NCBI GenBank assembly: GCA_903885795.1
Contig: CAISJV010000017.1
Span: 62,001-126,000 of the forward strand
Source of the DNA: an uncultured delta proteobacterium
Lineage (GTDB): Bacteria > Desulfobacterota > Syntrophia > Syntrophales > UBA8958
Length of the DNA: 64,000 nt
Reading direction: 5' to 3'
Shown in pieces: positions 25,026 through 33,603 of the stretch. How positions within the stretch are numbered: the stretch's first letter is position 1; the number at the start of each line of letters is the position of its first letter. The notes under the pieces were generated by a model. That model was not told the origin of the DNA. It saw only the letters and a list, made by a program, of their open reading frames with translations, and searched no databases. The translations under genes and the position numbers were made by a program.

Positions 25026-25038
25026 GGAAAATATTTCC
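25026..25038. promoter_or_regulatory. Candidate enhancer-binding site, copy 3
   Basis: GGAAAATATTTCC is identical to the site at 191-203 and is centred about 95 bp upstream of the predicted fliK start. It is a candidate binding site for the FlrC-type activator encoded in this window. Confidence 0.45.
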
Positions 25039-25247
25039 TGGTGTTGTCTTTTCCGTACCGACACCCACACATGCTTTTGGAGGGGATATGGTTATAAAAT
25101 CCAAATCCTCGATTAAATCAATCCATAATGACACCATTGGGCATGGGGGAATTTCAAAAGGGAACCCTTGTGCATGACAAAAGGCGTCCTACTTATGATA
25201 GTAGCTTACCATCTTGAAATGGTAAGAAAACAATAAGACTTTACTTA

Positions 25248-25856
25248 TCAGGGTTTGGCATCCTGATTCACTCTGCTCATTTTAGTTATTTCCTTTGTAA
25301 TTTCTACCGCTTTTTGTAAATTCATGTTGGATAAAACAGCCCCTGCCCGCTCTCTTTTCATGCTCATAGTAATCCCGGCAGCCGTTTTTATGTCTAGTTT
25401 TTCCATCATGGCCCCCGTCTTGGCAGGAGCAGCTGATTCATATATTTTTGCTAAGTCCTTGTATTTCTTAAGATCTAAAGTATTCTGGGTTTCAACTTTA
25501 CCGTCAAGCTGCTTTTCCAAGACTTTCAGAGCGTCGATTTTATCAGTTATTTCTTTCTTTAAAACCTGAAGGTTCTGCTCCTCGGTCCTCATGGCATTTT
25601 CTCTAACATCGAGTTCCGCTTTTCTCTTTTCCAGCACACCATATAGATCCCTCTCCTTCTGGAGTTTGTCATCAAGGATATCTTTGTATTTTGGAGTAGA
25701 ATTACCAGATGTGGTTAACTGAGCCATTGCTTGGCCTACAAAAGACAGGTCCTTTTTATGCTCATCTTTGTCAAAGAAAAGCTGCCCCGCCGCCAGGAAT
25801 TTCACGACAACCATTGCTATGATCAACATTTGAGCAATGATAAGAATTTTTTTCAT
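25248..25856 (-). CDS. MotE-like periplasmic coiled-coil protein (MgtE N-domain-like)
   Basis: 202 residues: an N-terminal membrane anchor or signal (residues 1-24), a long coiled coil (about 60-125, ENAMRTEEQNLQVLKKEITD), and a C-terminal helical domain YESAAPAKTGAMMEKLDIKT ... AGAVLSNMNLQKAVEITKEI. The latter resembles the MgtE N-terminal/FliG-like fold. This layout matches MotE, a periplasmic protein that aids the stator protein MotC in rhizobia, and similar proteins follow fliJ in many bacteria. It overlaps fliJ by four bases and ends the flgB operon. Confidence 0.75.
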   Translation of the reverse strand: MKKILIIAQMLIIAMVVVKFLAAGQLFFDKDEHKKDLSFVGQAMAQLTTSGNSTPKYKDILDDKLQKERDLYGVLEKRKAELDVRENAMRTEEQNLQVLKKEITDKIDALKVLEKQLDGKVETQNTLDLKKYKDLAKIYESAAPAKTGAMMEKLDIKTAAGITMSMKRERAGAVLSNMNLQKAVEITKEITKMSRVNQDAKP

Positions 25857-26293
25857 CCCTCCGTCCTCCTGAATCGTAATATGGCTGTTTCATCCGTCGT
25901 TATTCTTTCCTGCATGACCTCTGAAGACTTAAACTCTTCCATATCCTGGTTTTTTAGGTTTTCCAGCACTTTTCTTTCTTTCATCGCTTCCAGCAGGGCG
26001 ATCCTTCTTTCCTCAAGTTCCTTTGTCACGTCCTGTATTACTTTCTTCTGTTTATTTTCCTTTTTCTTGCAAATATCTATATATGCGACCTGTAATTCAA
26101 TGTCTCGTAAATGACGAATGAGATGTTGCGAATTTCTCAGTTTATCTACAAGCAAAATTCTCTCCTTTTGTATGTCATTTAAAACCTGTAGAACTTCATT
26201 TAACTGATTTTTCTTCTCGGAAAACTCTGTGAGCTTTTGCCCCTCAATGATTTTTTTCGTATCCAAAACTACCTGTAATTTGAAAACATACAT
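25853..26293 (-). CDS. fliJ: Flagellar export chaperone-escort FliJ
   Basis: 146 residues, close to the family length, predicted as two long antiparallel helices without other motifs. The N-terminus FKLQVVLDTKKIIEGQKLTE is typical of FliJ. FliJ sits in the FliI hexamer, contacts FlhA and recycles export chaperones. The assignment relies on length, coiled-coil character and its place right after fliI. Confidence 0.88.
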   Translation of the reverse strand: MYVFKLQVVLDTKKIIEGQKLTEFSEKKNQLNEVLQVLNDIQKERILLVDKLRNSQHLIRHLRDIELQVAYIDICKKKENKQKKVIQDVTKELEERRIALLEAMKERKVLENLKNQDMEEFKSSEVMQERITTDETAILRFRRTEG

Positions 26294-26354
26294 TATAAGC
26301 TTACAATAATGGCAGTAAATTTATTCAGAAGCGTCCAATCAAATGTTTCTTTGA

Positions 26355-27674
26355 TTATGAATCACTAAAAAGGCTTATCAATTGTTTCTTGGTACTCAAG
26401 AAATCAACCTGCTCATTTATCCCCTGTTGAAGGAAGGAATTAACCTTGGCAATCATTGCAATTGCGTAATCAATATCAGGATTGCTTCCCTTAACGTAGG
26501 CTCCGATATTGATCAGATCTTCCGCTTTTTTATATGTGGCAAGAATATTCTGAAGCTCATTGGCTTTTTTCTTCTGTTCCTCATCGACGACATCAATCAT
26601 GACCCTGCTGATGCTATGAAGTATGTCTATAGCGGGATAGTGATTCTTGTTCGCTAATTCTCTGGTCAGGGAAATGTGCCCATCCAAAATTGATCGTGCT
26701 GCATCGGCTATCGGTTCATTGAAGTCGTCCCCTTCCACCAGAATAGTGTAAAGTCCCGTGATACTGCCCTTTCCGGCGTCAAGTCCTGATCTTTCCAGCA
26801 ACTTCGGCAACAGACTGAAAACCGAAGGCGTGTAGCCTTTTGTGGTAGGTGGCTCACCAATAGAGAGTCCAATTTCACGCTGGGCCATGGCAAATCTTGT
26901 CAAGGAATCAACCATAAGCAGCACATTCTTTCCCTGGTCGCGGAAGTATTCAGAAATGCTCGTGGCCACATAAGCCGCCCTCATTCTGATGAGCGGATGG
27001 CGATCAGAGGCTGCCACAACCACCACAGATCTTCTCAAGCCTTCAAGTCCCAAGTTTTTTTCGAGAAATTCCCTTACTTCTCTCCCCCGCTCACCGATAA
27101 GACCGATGACATTAACGTCTGCCTTCGTATTTCTGGCAATCATTCCCAAAAGAACACTTTTTCCCACGCCAGATCCCGAGAATATCCCCATCCTCTGACC
27201 CATACCGCAGGTCAATACACCATTGATGGCCTTAATACCCAGATCCATCGGCGCCTCGATGCGACCGCGTTTCAAAGGATTTATCGGATCTGCATAAATG
27301 GGATACGCATCAACATAATCAATCGGCCCCTTGTCATCGATAGGATGGCCTAAACCATCGATTACCCGCCCAAGAAAGCCAGTCCCCACGCCGACACTTG
27401 CCTGTTTTCCAAGGGAGATAATTTTACATCCTGGACCAAGACCTTGGAGGGTATCTAGGGGCATAAGCAGAACCTTGCCCTTTTTAAACCCCACCACCTC
27501 CGCAGTTACGGGCCGCCCTTCACCTGCAGGATATATGGCGCAGAGTTCTCCCAATGAGGCCACCGGACCATGGCCCTCAACCACGAGTCCGATAATTTCA
27601 CTAACCTTTCCATGAACTCTAATTGGATTGAGTCTATCCAGAGCGCGATGAAATTTTGAAAGATCAACATTCAT
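26355..27674 (-). CDS. fliI: Flagellar export ATPase FliI
   Basis: 439 residues, close to the family norm. The Walker A motif is GIFSGSGVGKSVLLGMIARN (about residues 163-182), Walker B is NVLLMVDSLTRFAMAQREIG, and the ATPase catalytic region has LIGERGREVREFLE. FliI forms a hexamer at the export gate that releases chaperones and helps unfold substrates. It is preceded by fliH, its negative regulator. Confidence 0.98.
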   Translation of the reverse strand: MNVDLSKFHRALDRLNPIRVHGKVSEIIGLVVEGHGPVASLGELCAIYPAGEGRPVTAEVVGFKKGKVLLMPLDTLQGLGPGCKIISLGKQASVGVGTGFLGRVIDGLGHPIDDKGPIDYVDAYPIYADPINPLKRGRIEAPMDLGIKAINGVLTCGMGQRMGIFSGSGVGKSVLLGMIARNTKADVNVIGLIGERGREVREFLEKNLGLEGLRRSVVVVAASDRHPLIRMRAAYVATSISEYFRDQGKNVLLMVDSLTRFAMAQREIGLSIGEPPTTKGYTPSVFSLLPKLLERSGLDAGKGSITGLYTILVEGDDFNEPIADAARSILDGHISLTRELANKNHYPAIDILHSISRVMIDVVDEEQKKKANELQNILATYKKAEDLINIGAYVKGSNPDIDYAIAMIAKVNSFLQQGINEQVDFLSTKKQLISLFSDS

Positions 27675-27697
27675 AATAAGGATGAATTGGCATCTGA

Positions 27698-28387
27698 TCA
27701 GTTTATCGATGACAAAAGCAGGTTCTTCACTTCTGTGAACTGGCGATCAATCCTGGCATCAACTTCACCGAATTGCGTTTCAATGATCGCACCCCCCCTG
27801 ATAATTCCTCCATCTTCCTCAAATACGATATTTTTGATCCCATCAAAACCTAGAAGAAAATCTTCCTTATTGACCATCATATACTGAAAATCTTGAGGGT
27901 GAAGGCGAACTTTGATGTTGTCCCGGTCCAAAATATTTCTCATGGCTGCCTTGAGAATATTTTGTACTGTATCTTGATGGGATGTTACCTCTTGATGAAT
28001 AATCTTTTCAGCAATCGAGAGAGCTAGCATCAGCACATCCTTTTCCGCTTTTTCCATAATGCTTTTTCTTAATGAGGCGACTTCCTTGAGCTGATTTTGT
28101 ATAGATTCTAAACTATTTCTTGATTCCTTTCGAACATGATCCTCGCCAGTCCTGATGCCCTCGCTAATTCCCCGTTCATAGGAATCTTTTTCCGCATTTT
28201 GGACACGCTTTTCATACTCCTTTTTCAGAAGTTCTATTTCTGATATTCTTGATTTTGAGGGCTGCTTTGAATAATTATTTGTCCCCCCGGCAACTTTCTC
28301 ATTAGTTATTTGAGCTTCGTTATCGTCAACACTGACCAGTTTCACCTGAACAGCCTTAATGACTTTAGAATTATACGTACTCATCAC
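27698..28387 (-). CDS. fliH: Flagellar export regulator FliH
   Basis: 229 residues. The long middle coiled coil is rich in glutamate and lysine (LLKKEYEKRVQNAEKDSYER), with the conserved GISEGIRTGEDHV. The C-terminal domain has ALSIAEKIIHQEV and VRLHPQDFQYMM, as in FliH/YscL. It tethers FliI to the C-ring. The first 17 bases overlap the end of fliG, and the start may be either of two consecutive ATG codons. Confidence 0.93.
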   Translation of the reverse strand: MMSTYNSKVIKAVQVKLVSVDDNEAQITNEKVAGGTNNYSKQPSKSRISEIELLKKEYEKRVQNAEKDSYERGISEGIRTGEDHVRKESRNSLESIQNQLKEVASLRKSIMEKAEKDVLMLALSIAEKIIHQEVTSHQDTVQNILKAAMRNILDRDNIKVRLHPQDFQYMMVNKEDFLLGFDGIKNIVFEEDGGIIRGGAIIETQFGEVDARIDRQFTEVKNLLLSSIN

Positions 28388-29363
28388 CTTGGGTACTCCT
28401 TAGTGCGGTGATTCTCCCCTCTCCTTCCAATCTCTTTGCTGTTTCGACAATGGAACGTTGTGTTTGTTCTACCTCCGACAACCTGATCGGCGGCATCATT
28501 TCAATATCTTCCTTTAGCATTTCAGCGCCCCGTCGTGACATGTTCTTGAAAAATTTCTGTCGCTGCCCTTCATCGACAGCCTTGAGGGCTTTTGATAGGT
28601 CTTCTGAAGACACTTCTTTCAGCAATTCCTGCAGGCTCCGATCATCGAGTTTCAATACATCTTCGAAGGTGAACATCAGACCTCTGATTTGATTGGCAAT
28701 ATCCGGGTCTTTTTCGTCAAGAGAGGCCATGATTTCACTTTCATTCGCTCTGTTCATCATATTGAGTATTTCCGAGACAATTTGTACTCCCCCGACTTGA
28801 TGTTCACTGATAGCGCCAACGACAATCTCCTTTTCCAAAGTCTTGGCTATTTCATCAATAAATTCACGAGGCACAGTCTTTAGTGTCGCCATGCGTCTGA
28901 TAATTTCACCTTGCATTTCCATCGAATAGCTTTCCACAATTTCTGCCGCCTGTTCCGGTTTCAAATGAACAAGGATCAAGGCAATCGTTTGAGGATGTTC
29001 CGATTTCGTAAATTCGAGCAACACCCGTGGATCAACATCCCTGAGCCTCTCAATAATCGGGTTTTCTCCCGTGTCAGAGGTTTCTTCAGTCATTATCACA
29101 TTTGCTTCTTTTTCTCCGATTGCTTTTCTAACTATATTTTTGGCAACCCCTTCCCCAACGGCAATCGTCCCCCCCTCCTCCTTGGCCAAAGTGATAAACT
29201 CCCTGGCAACCGTCCTCAATGTCTCCTCTGTAATGGTACTTATTTTATTCATATATTTACCTATACGACGAACTTCGGCAGGCCGAAGATTTTTCATGAC
29301 AAGGTCCGCCTGTGCCTCGTCCAATGACAGCAACATGATGGCCGCCTTTTCTTCGTTCGTCAT
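28371..29363 (-). CDS. fliG: Flagellar motor switch protein FliG
   Basis: 330 residues, as in E. coli (331). It has the three FliG armadillo-like domains, with EHPQTIALILVHLKPEQAAE in the middle domain and the C-terminal torque helix DVLKLDDRSLQELLKEVSSE, which carries the charged residues that face MotA. FliG connects the MS-ring to FliM and takes part in torque generation. It follows fliF by 16 bases. Confidence 0.98.
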   Translation of the reverse strand: MTNEEKAAIMLLSLDEAQADLVMKNLRPAEVRRIGKYMNKISTITEETLRTVAREFITLAKEEGGTIAVGEGVAKNIVRKAIGEKEANVIMTEETSDTGENPIIERLRDVDPRVLLEFTKSEHPQTIALILVHLKPEQAAEIVESYSMEMQGEIIRRMATLKTVPREFIDEIAKTLEKEIVVGAISEHQVGGVQIVSEILNMMNRANESEIMASLDEKDPDIANQIRGLMFTFEDVLKLDDRSLQELLKEVSSEDLSKALKAVDEGQRQKFFKNMSRRGAEMLKEDIEMMPPIRLSEVEQTQRSIVETAKRLEGEGRITALRSTQGDEYV

Positions 29364-29379
29364 CTGTAAATGGTCCCCT

Positions 29380-30933
29380 TTATTTTACCCAATTTCTAAG
29401 TAATTCCGCAAATCTCTTTGCATCTGTGCTGGCAAGCTGTTTAACCAGTTCCGTTTCCGTCAAGCCGCCTCTTTCTGTCTGTCCGTTCAGTAACGACATA
29501 GATTCACCTCCCAGGCTCGCTTGCCTTGCGCCCGACAATTGAACTGTGTCCCGTGGGCCTTGTTGTGAAAAACTTGCCATCAGCCCGGTCATCAGCGGCC
29601 GGATAACGAAAAGGAAAAGGAGGCCGATTGCTATGAGGAGGACAAGATATTTTGCCACTGGAATAAATGGCGTAAGTCTTTCATGCCACGGAATGTTCGA
29701 GAGCGCAGTGTCAAGATCCTGCTTCGTGAAAGACATGCTCGTCAAGATAACCTGATCACCCCTGGCGGCATTAAAACCTGCCGATTTTCTGACCAGGTCA
29801 TCTAATGAATCGATTTCCTTTTTTGATCTTTCCTGATAGGTTTCCAGTCCTTTGTCATTCTTTGTGTAGATTCCATCCACGACCACGGCTATTGACAACT
29901 TTTTGATTTCCCCCACGGGCATTACTGTCTTGTTGACCACTTTGTTGATTTCATAGTTGATCACTTCATCGAGTTTATCTTTTTCCTGTCCCGGCGCGCT
30001 GCTCGCTGCCCCCAATTTTGCCGCACCTGAGGTAGCGGATGTTTTATCGCTCTGTTTCTGTGTACTCCTCACTACCGGAGATTCGGGATCGTATGTCTCC
30101 TCCATTTTTTCAGTGATGCGAAAATCGAGATCGGCCGTTACTCTGACAACAGCCTTTCCCTTACCAACGACGTTCTCCAGCATGGTCTGAATCTGGCTGG
30201 TAAGATTACGCTCAACATTTCTCTGATATTCAATCTGCGAATTGGAGAGACGGGATAATTTGGTTTCATCATGTCCCCTGGAAAGGATATTCCCTTTACT
30301 GTCAACAACCATGACGTCTTCAAAACCTAGTCCCTCGACACTGCTGGCAACAAGATGGCCTATGCCATCAATCTGATTCTGTCGGAGGGTCTTGCCTGCT
30401 TTGAGTTTTACGGTCACAGAGGCAGTAGCTTTTTGTTGTTGATCTATAAATAATGTGTCCTTAGGAAAGGCAATATGAACACGGCTTTGCTGAATCTCTT
30501 CTAGACTGTTGATTGTTCTGGCAAGTTCTCCCTGAATAGCCCGGCGATAATTGAGTTTTTGTTCAAATTCGGTAGCTCCGATAGATTTTTGGTCGAATAT
30601 CTCAAAACCAATATTACCACCTCTCGGCAAACCGGAGGCGGCAAGTTCCATCCTTAATTCCGGAATTTTATCGGACGCAACCGTTATAGCGTCGCCTGAT
30701 GGGTTAATTTTGTAGGGGATTTTTTTTTCCTGTAATTTTCCAACAATAGTTGCGGCATCTTCGCTGGACAAATTAGAATAGAGGGTTTGATAGTCCATTT
30801 GACCGGAAAAGTTCACCATAGCTGCGATAGCGGCAAGACTAATCAGGGCGGAAGCTACAACCGTCATCTTTCTGACGAGTGTAAGCATGTTGAAATTCTG
30901 CCATAATCTCAATATTATTTGAACAGGGTTCAT
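29380..30933 (-). CDS. fliF: Flagellar MS-ring protein FliF
   Basis: 517 residues with two membrane helices (about residues 20-42 and 420-445). The periplasmic part carries ring-building motifs such as YQTLYSNLSSEDAATIVGKL and GNIGFEIFDQKSIGATEFEQ. The C-terminal TDAKRFAELLRNWVK binds FliG. It forms the base ring on which export gate and switch assemble. It lies between fliE and fliG. Confidence 0.98.
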   Translation of the reverse strand: MNPVQIILRLWQNFNMLTLVRKMTVVASALISLAAIAAMVNFSGQMDYQTLYSNLSSEDAATIVGKLQEKKIPYKINPSGDAITVASDKIPELRMELAASGLPRGGNIGFEIFDQKSIGATEFEQKLNYRRAIQGELARTINSLEEIQQSRVHIAFPKDTLFIDQQQKATASVTVKLKAGKTLRQNQIDGIGHLVASSVEGLGFEDVMVVDSKGNILSRGHDETKLSRLSNSQIEYQRNVERNLTSQIQTMLENVVGKGKAVVRVTADLDFRITEKMEETYDPESPVVRSTQKQSDKTSATSGAAKLGAASSAPGQEKDKLDEVINYEINKVVNKTVMPVGEIKKLSIAVVVDGIYTKNDKGLETYQERSKKEIDSLDDLVRKSAGFNAARGDQVILTSMSFTKQDLDTALSNIPWHERLTPFIPVAKYLVLLIAIGLLFLFVIRPLMTGLMASFSQQGPRDTVQLSGARQASLGGESMSLLNGQTERGGLTETELVKQLASTDAKRFAELLRNWVK

Positions 30934-30982
30934 TTTTTACAATCCGAGCGACTAATTATTTCGTCCCTTTATATATGTCCAT

Positions 30983-31291
30983 TTATACACTCATCCGCAT
31001 TATTTCCTGATATGCTTCTAAAGCCTTGTTTCTGACTTGCAACATGGTTCGAAAGGAAATATCAGCTTTTTCGAGGGCAATCATGACCTCATGGAGGCTG
31101 CCTGATTCCTGAACCTGCATTTTGGCAACAGACTGATCCGCCTGGCTCTGCATCTGGGTGACCTCATTTACCGCATCTTTCAAAACACTTCCGAAGCTGT
31201 TGCCGCTCTTTTCCTTTCGAAAGGCTTGATTAACCTTTTGTAGTTGTCCTGCAGGGTCGGTTATCCCTCCAGTTAAGAATATATCCTTCAT
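30983..31291 (-). CDS. fliE: Hook-basal body protein FliE
   Basis: 102 residues, the standard length. The C-terminal half has GSLHEVMIALEKADISFRTM and LQVRNKALEAYQEIMRMSV, the FliE signature. FliE is the first type III export substrate and joins the MS-ring to the rod. It follows flgC in the flgB-flgC-fliE-fliF order. Confidence 0.96.
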   Translation of the reverse strand: MKDIFLTGGITDPAGQLQKVNQAFRKEKSGNSFGSVLKDAVNEVTQMQSQADQSVAKMQVQESGSLHEVMIALEKADISFRTMLQVRNKALEAYQEIMRMSV

Positions 31292-31317
31292 CTTCCCTTC
31301 CCTTTCATCATTTTGGC

Positions 31318-31743
31318 TTATTTACCGAGATCGAGGGTCTTCAAAGCCATGTTTTTTGTTGCATCGTAAGCTGTGGCACATGCTTCAAAGGATCTGGCTG
31401 CGATAATCATATCCGCCATTTCCGTCACAAGATTGACATTGGGTAGAATCACCATACCCTTCTCATCTGCATCTGGATGCCCGGGGTTATAGATGGTCTT
31501 GAATCCAGTACTGTCTTCGGCAATATTATCGACCTTGACGGTTCTTAAAGCATCTTTTAAAGCCCCATCAAACCCTTCCTGGGGGGTTTCGGCAGATAAA
31601 ACAACCGATTTTCGCTTGTATGGTCCCCCTTCCGGTGTCCTTGTTGTTTCTGCATTTGCCAGATTACTTGCCACAACATCCATTTTTGTTCTTGAGGCAG
31701 CCATACCGGCGCCACAGATTTTAAAAGAAAGTGAATAATCCAT
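31318..31743 (-). CDS. flgC: Proximal rod protein FlgC
   Basis: 141 residues. The N-terminal FKICGAGMAASRTKMDVVAS and NLANAETTRTPEGGPYKRK are typical of FlgC, as is the C-terminal VTEMADMIIAARSFEACATA. FlgC builds the proximal rod with FlgB and FlgF. Its ATG lies one base after the flgB stop. Confidence 0.97.
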   Translation of the reverse strand: MDYSLSFKICGAGMAASRTKMDVVASNLANAETTRTPEGGPYKRKSVVLSAETPQEGFDGALKDALRTVKVDNIAEDSTGFKTIYNPGHPDADEKGMVILPNVNLVTEMADMIIAARSFEACATAYDATKNMALKTLDLGK

Positions 31744-31744
31744 T

Positions 31745-32131
31745 TTACCTCGTCTCCTTCAATGCCGTTTGCAGAGTCCGAAATTTCCTTGCCAACATTT
31801 CCACCGTCATATTGTACATAAGATGATTTTCCGCCAGATTGGCCATTTCCGAATCAAGCTTGACCGCTTCCTCAGATTCACGAATCTCGTAATTTCCGGG
31901 ATCATTGCTTTTTTCCCCCGGCGCCATATGCCGATCTTGGGTCTTGATCATCTGTACCTTGTCCTTATTAACCATGGCATCCCGTAGATCCTTACGAAAA
32001 GTCAAATCCGCTGCTTTGAAGCCCGGGGTATCTAGATTCGTGACATTGGAGAGTATTACCTGGTGCCTTTTCGACCGGTAAGTCAGCATGTTTGACAGAA
32101 CATCAAATGTTTTATTAAATAATGGCGGCAT
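31745..32131 (-). CDS. flgB: Proximal rod protein FlgB
   Basis: 128 residues. The signature is QVILSNVTNLDTPGFKAADL near the N-terminus and MANLAENHLMYNMTVEMLAR near the C-terminus. It forms the innermost rod segment. It is the first gene of the flgB-to-MotE-like operon, with AGGGAATAGG ahead of the ATG and a sigma-54-type promoter at 32169-32183. Confidence 0.96.
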   Translation of the reverse strand: MPPLFNKTFDVLSNMLTYRSKRHQVILSNVTNLDTPGFKAADLTFRKDLRDAMVNKDKVQMIKTQDRHMAPGEKSNDPGNYEIRESEEAVKLDSEMANLAENHLMYNMTVEMLARKFRTLQTALKETR

Positions 32132-32168
32132 CCTATTCCCTATCTATTGATTTCTATCGAACAGTAAT

Positions 32169-32183
32169 GCAAAGCATATACCA
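32169..32183 (-). promoter_or_regulatory. Candidate sigma-54 promoter of the flgB operon
   Basis: The minus strand reads TGGTATATGCTTTGC, with GG and GC ten bases apart, just past the stop codon of the FlrC-type gene. The start site would be near 32157, about 26 bases before flgB. No copy of the GGAAAATATTTCC motif is visible nearby. Confidence 0.68.
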
Positions 32184-33602
32184 TTACGGTTCGTCTTCGT
32201 CCTCGTCCTCGCTAAATCCATGGCCTTCTAACTGATACTCATGAAGCTTGTTTCTCATTGTGCGAACACTGATTCCCAGAAGCCGTGACGCCTTGCTTTT
32301 ATTTCCGTCAACTTTCGAGAGGGTTTCGTAAATTAGCGCCTTTTCGACTTCTTTCAAAGTCATATTCGCTGTGTCCATATGCAATTTTTCAGACTCATGC
32401 CGCCCTGATAAGATATCGTGAGGTTCCTTGGATAAATCGCCCTCAAGAAAAAGATGGCCAGGATGAATAACATTATCTTCACAAATCAGGACGGCCCTTT
32501 CCATGGTGTTTTCCAATTCCCTGACATTGCCCGGCCACTGATGGGTCATCAAGGATTCAATTGCCTGCATCGATAAATCCGGTTTCCTTGTTTCGTTAGC
32601 CTGACTGTATTTTTTCAAAAAATGATCTGCAAGGAGGGGAATATCATCCATGCGTTCACGCAAGGCCGGTATGACAAGGGGAATAACATTTAAGCGATAG
32701 TATAAATCTGCACGAAATTTTTTATCCTCAATGGCTGCCTTTAAGTCGATATTGGTCGTCGCAATAATCCTGACATCCACAGGAACGGGGGCCTTGCCTC
32801 CCAACCGATCGATTTCACCTTCCTGAATGACGCGCAGGAGTTTGGCCTGCAATTGAACATCCATTTCACTGACCTCATCAAGGAGTAACGTCCCTTCATG
32901 GGCTAGTTCAAATTTTCCAGGTTTACGAAAAATGGCGCCTGTAAAAGCACCCTTTTCATAACCGAACATCTCGCTTTCAAGCAGATTGCTTGGAATGGCT
33001 GCACAATTGACGGCAACAAACGGATTTTGCCTTCTCTTGCTGTGAAGATAAATGAAACGGGCAAACAATTCCTTGCCGGTGCCGCTTTCACCCTGAATCA
33101 GGATGCTTGACCGGCTTTTTGCGACGTTTTTCAACATGACAAGAAGTTTTATAATTCTGTCATTCCTAGTAATAATTTCCATCGACGCGGGGAAAGATGC
33201 ATCCCCACGATCTGTGCTGGGTGTGTCCAACTCAATTCGCGACGCCAGGACATTTCTGACCGCGAATTCCAGATCGTCGAGGGAAAAAGGCTTCATGATA
33301 AACTCAGCCGCCCCTTCCTTCATTGCTTCCACAGCTGTTTTAACAGTTCCATACGCCGTGATCAGAATGACTGGCGTCTGAGGAGATATTTTTTTTATTT
33401 CTTTAAGGACATCCATCCCACCCATCATGGGCATTCTCATGTCCGTCACGACAACCTCAAATTGATTTTTTCTAAACATTTTCAGTGCTTCATCACCATT
33501 TTCGGCAATACAGACATCAAAACCACTGGTCTCAAGAGAGTCGGCGAGAGCCATCCTCATGGTCAGATCGTCATCCACAATAAGTATTTTCTTGTTTTTC
33601 AT
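32184..33602 (-). CDS. flrC: Sigma-54 activator FlrC/FleR-type response regulator
   Basis: About 472 residues. The receiver domain holds the acidic pair and the phospho-acceptor aspartate in VVVTDMRMPMMGG. The AAA+ domain has GESGTGKELFARFIYLHSKR (Walker A), the sigma-54-contacting GAFTGA loop and Walker B GTLLLDEVSEMD. A Fis-type helix-turn-helix ends the protein (NKSKASRLLGISVRTMRNKL). Its gene follows the histidine kinase, and ATG at 33602 lies one base after that stop; ATG at 33614 is possible but has no ribosome-binding site. It probably activates the sigma-54 flagellar promoters seen around it. Confidence 0.9.
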   Translation of the reverse strand: MKNKKILIVDDDLTMRMALADSLETSGFDVCIAENGDEALKMFRKNQFEVVVTDMRMPMMGGMDVLKEIKKISPQTPVILITAYGTVKTAVEAMKEGAAEFIMKPFSLDDLEFAVRNVLASRIELDTPSTDRGDASFPASMEIITRNDRIIKLLVMLKNVAKSRSSILIQGESGTGKELFARFIYLHSKRRQNPFVAVNCAAIPSNLLESEMFGYEKGAFTGAIFRKPGKFELAHEGTLLLDEVSEMDVQLQAKLLRVIQEGEIDRLGGKAPVPVDVRIIATTNIDLKAAIEDKKFRADLYYRLNVIPLVIPALRERMDDIPLLADHFLKKYSQANETRKPDLSMQAIESLMTHQWPGNVRELENTMERAVLICEDNVIHPGHLFLEGDLSKEPHDILSGRHESEKLHMDTANMTLKEVEKALIYETLSKVDGNKSKASRLLGISVRTMRNKLHEYQLEGHGFSEDEDEDEP

Positions 33603-33603
33603 T

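Larger units (their letters stand above)
24910..25247. other. Regulatory intergenic region between the MotE-like gene and fliK
   Basis: A 338-bp gap with no convincing gene. It holds the fliK sigma-54 promoter, a perfect 14-bp palindrome TACAAGCGCTTGTA at 24982-24995, the GGAAAATATTTCC motif at 25026-25038, and a small hairpin at 25205-25226 downstream of the MotE-like gene. The rest shows nothing I can name. Confidence 0.6.

Noticed and set aside
25205-25226. Hairpin CTTACCAT...ATGGTAAG downstream of the MotE-like gene as a terminator
   Set aside because: The stem is only eight base pairs and AT-rich, and no T-run follows on the minus strand, so it is at best a weak transcript-end signal.
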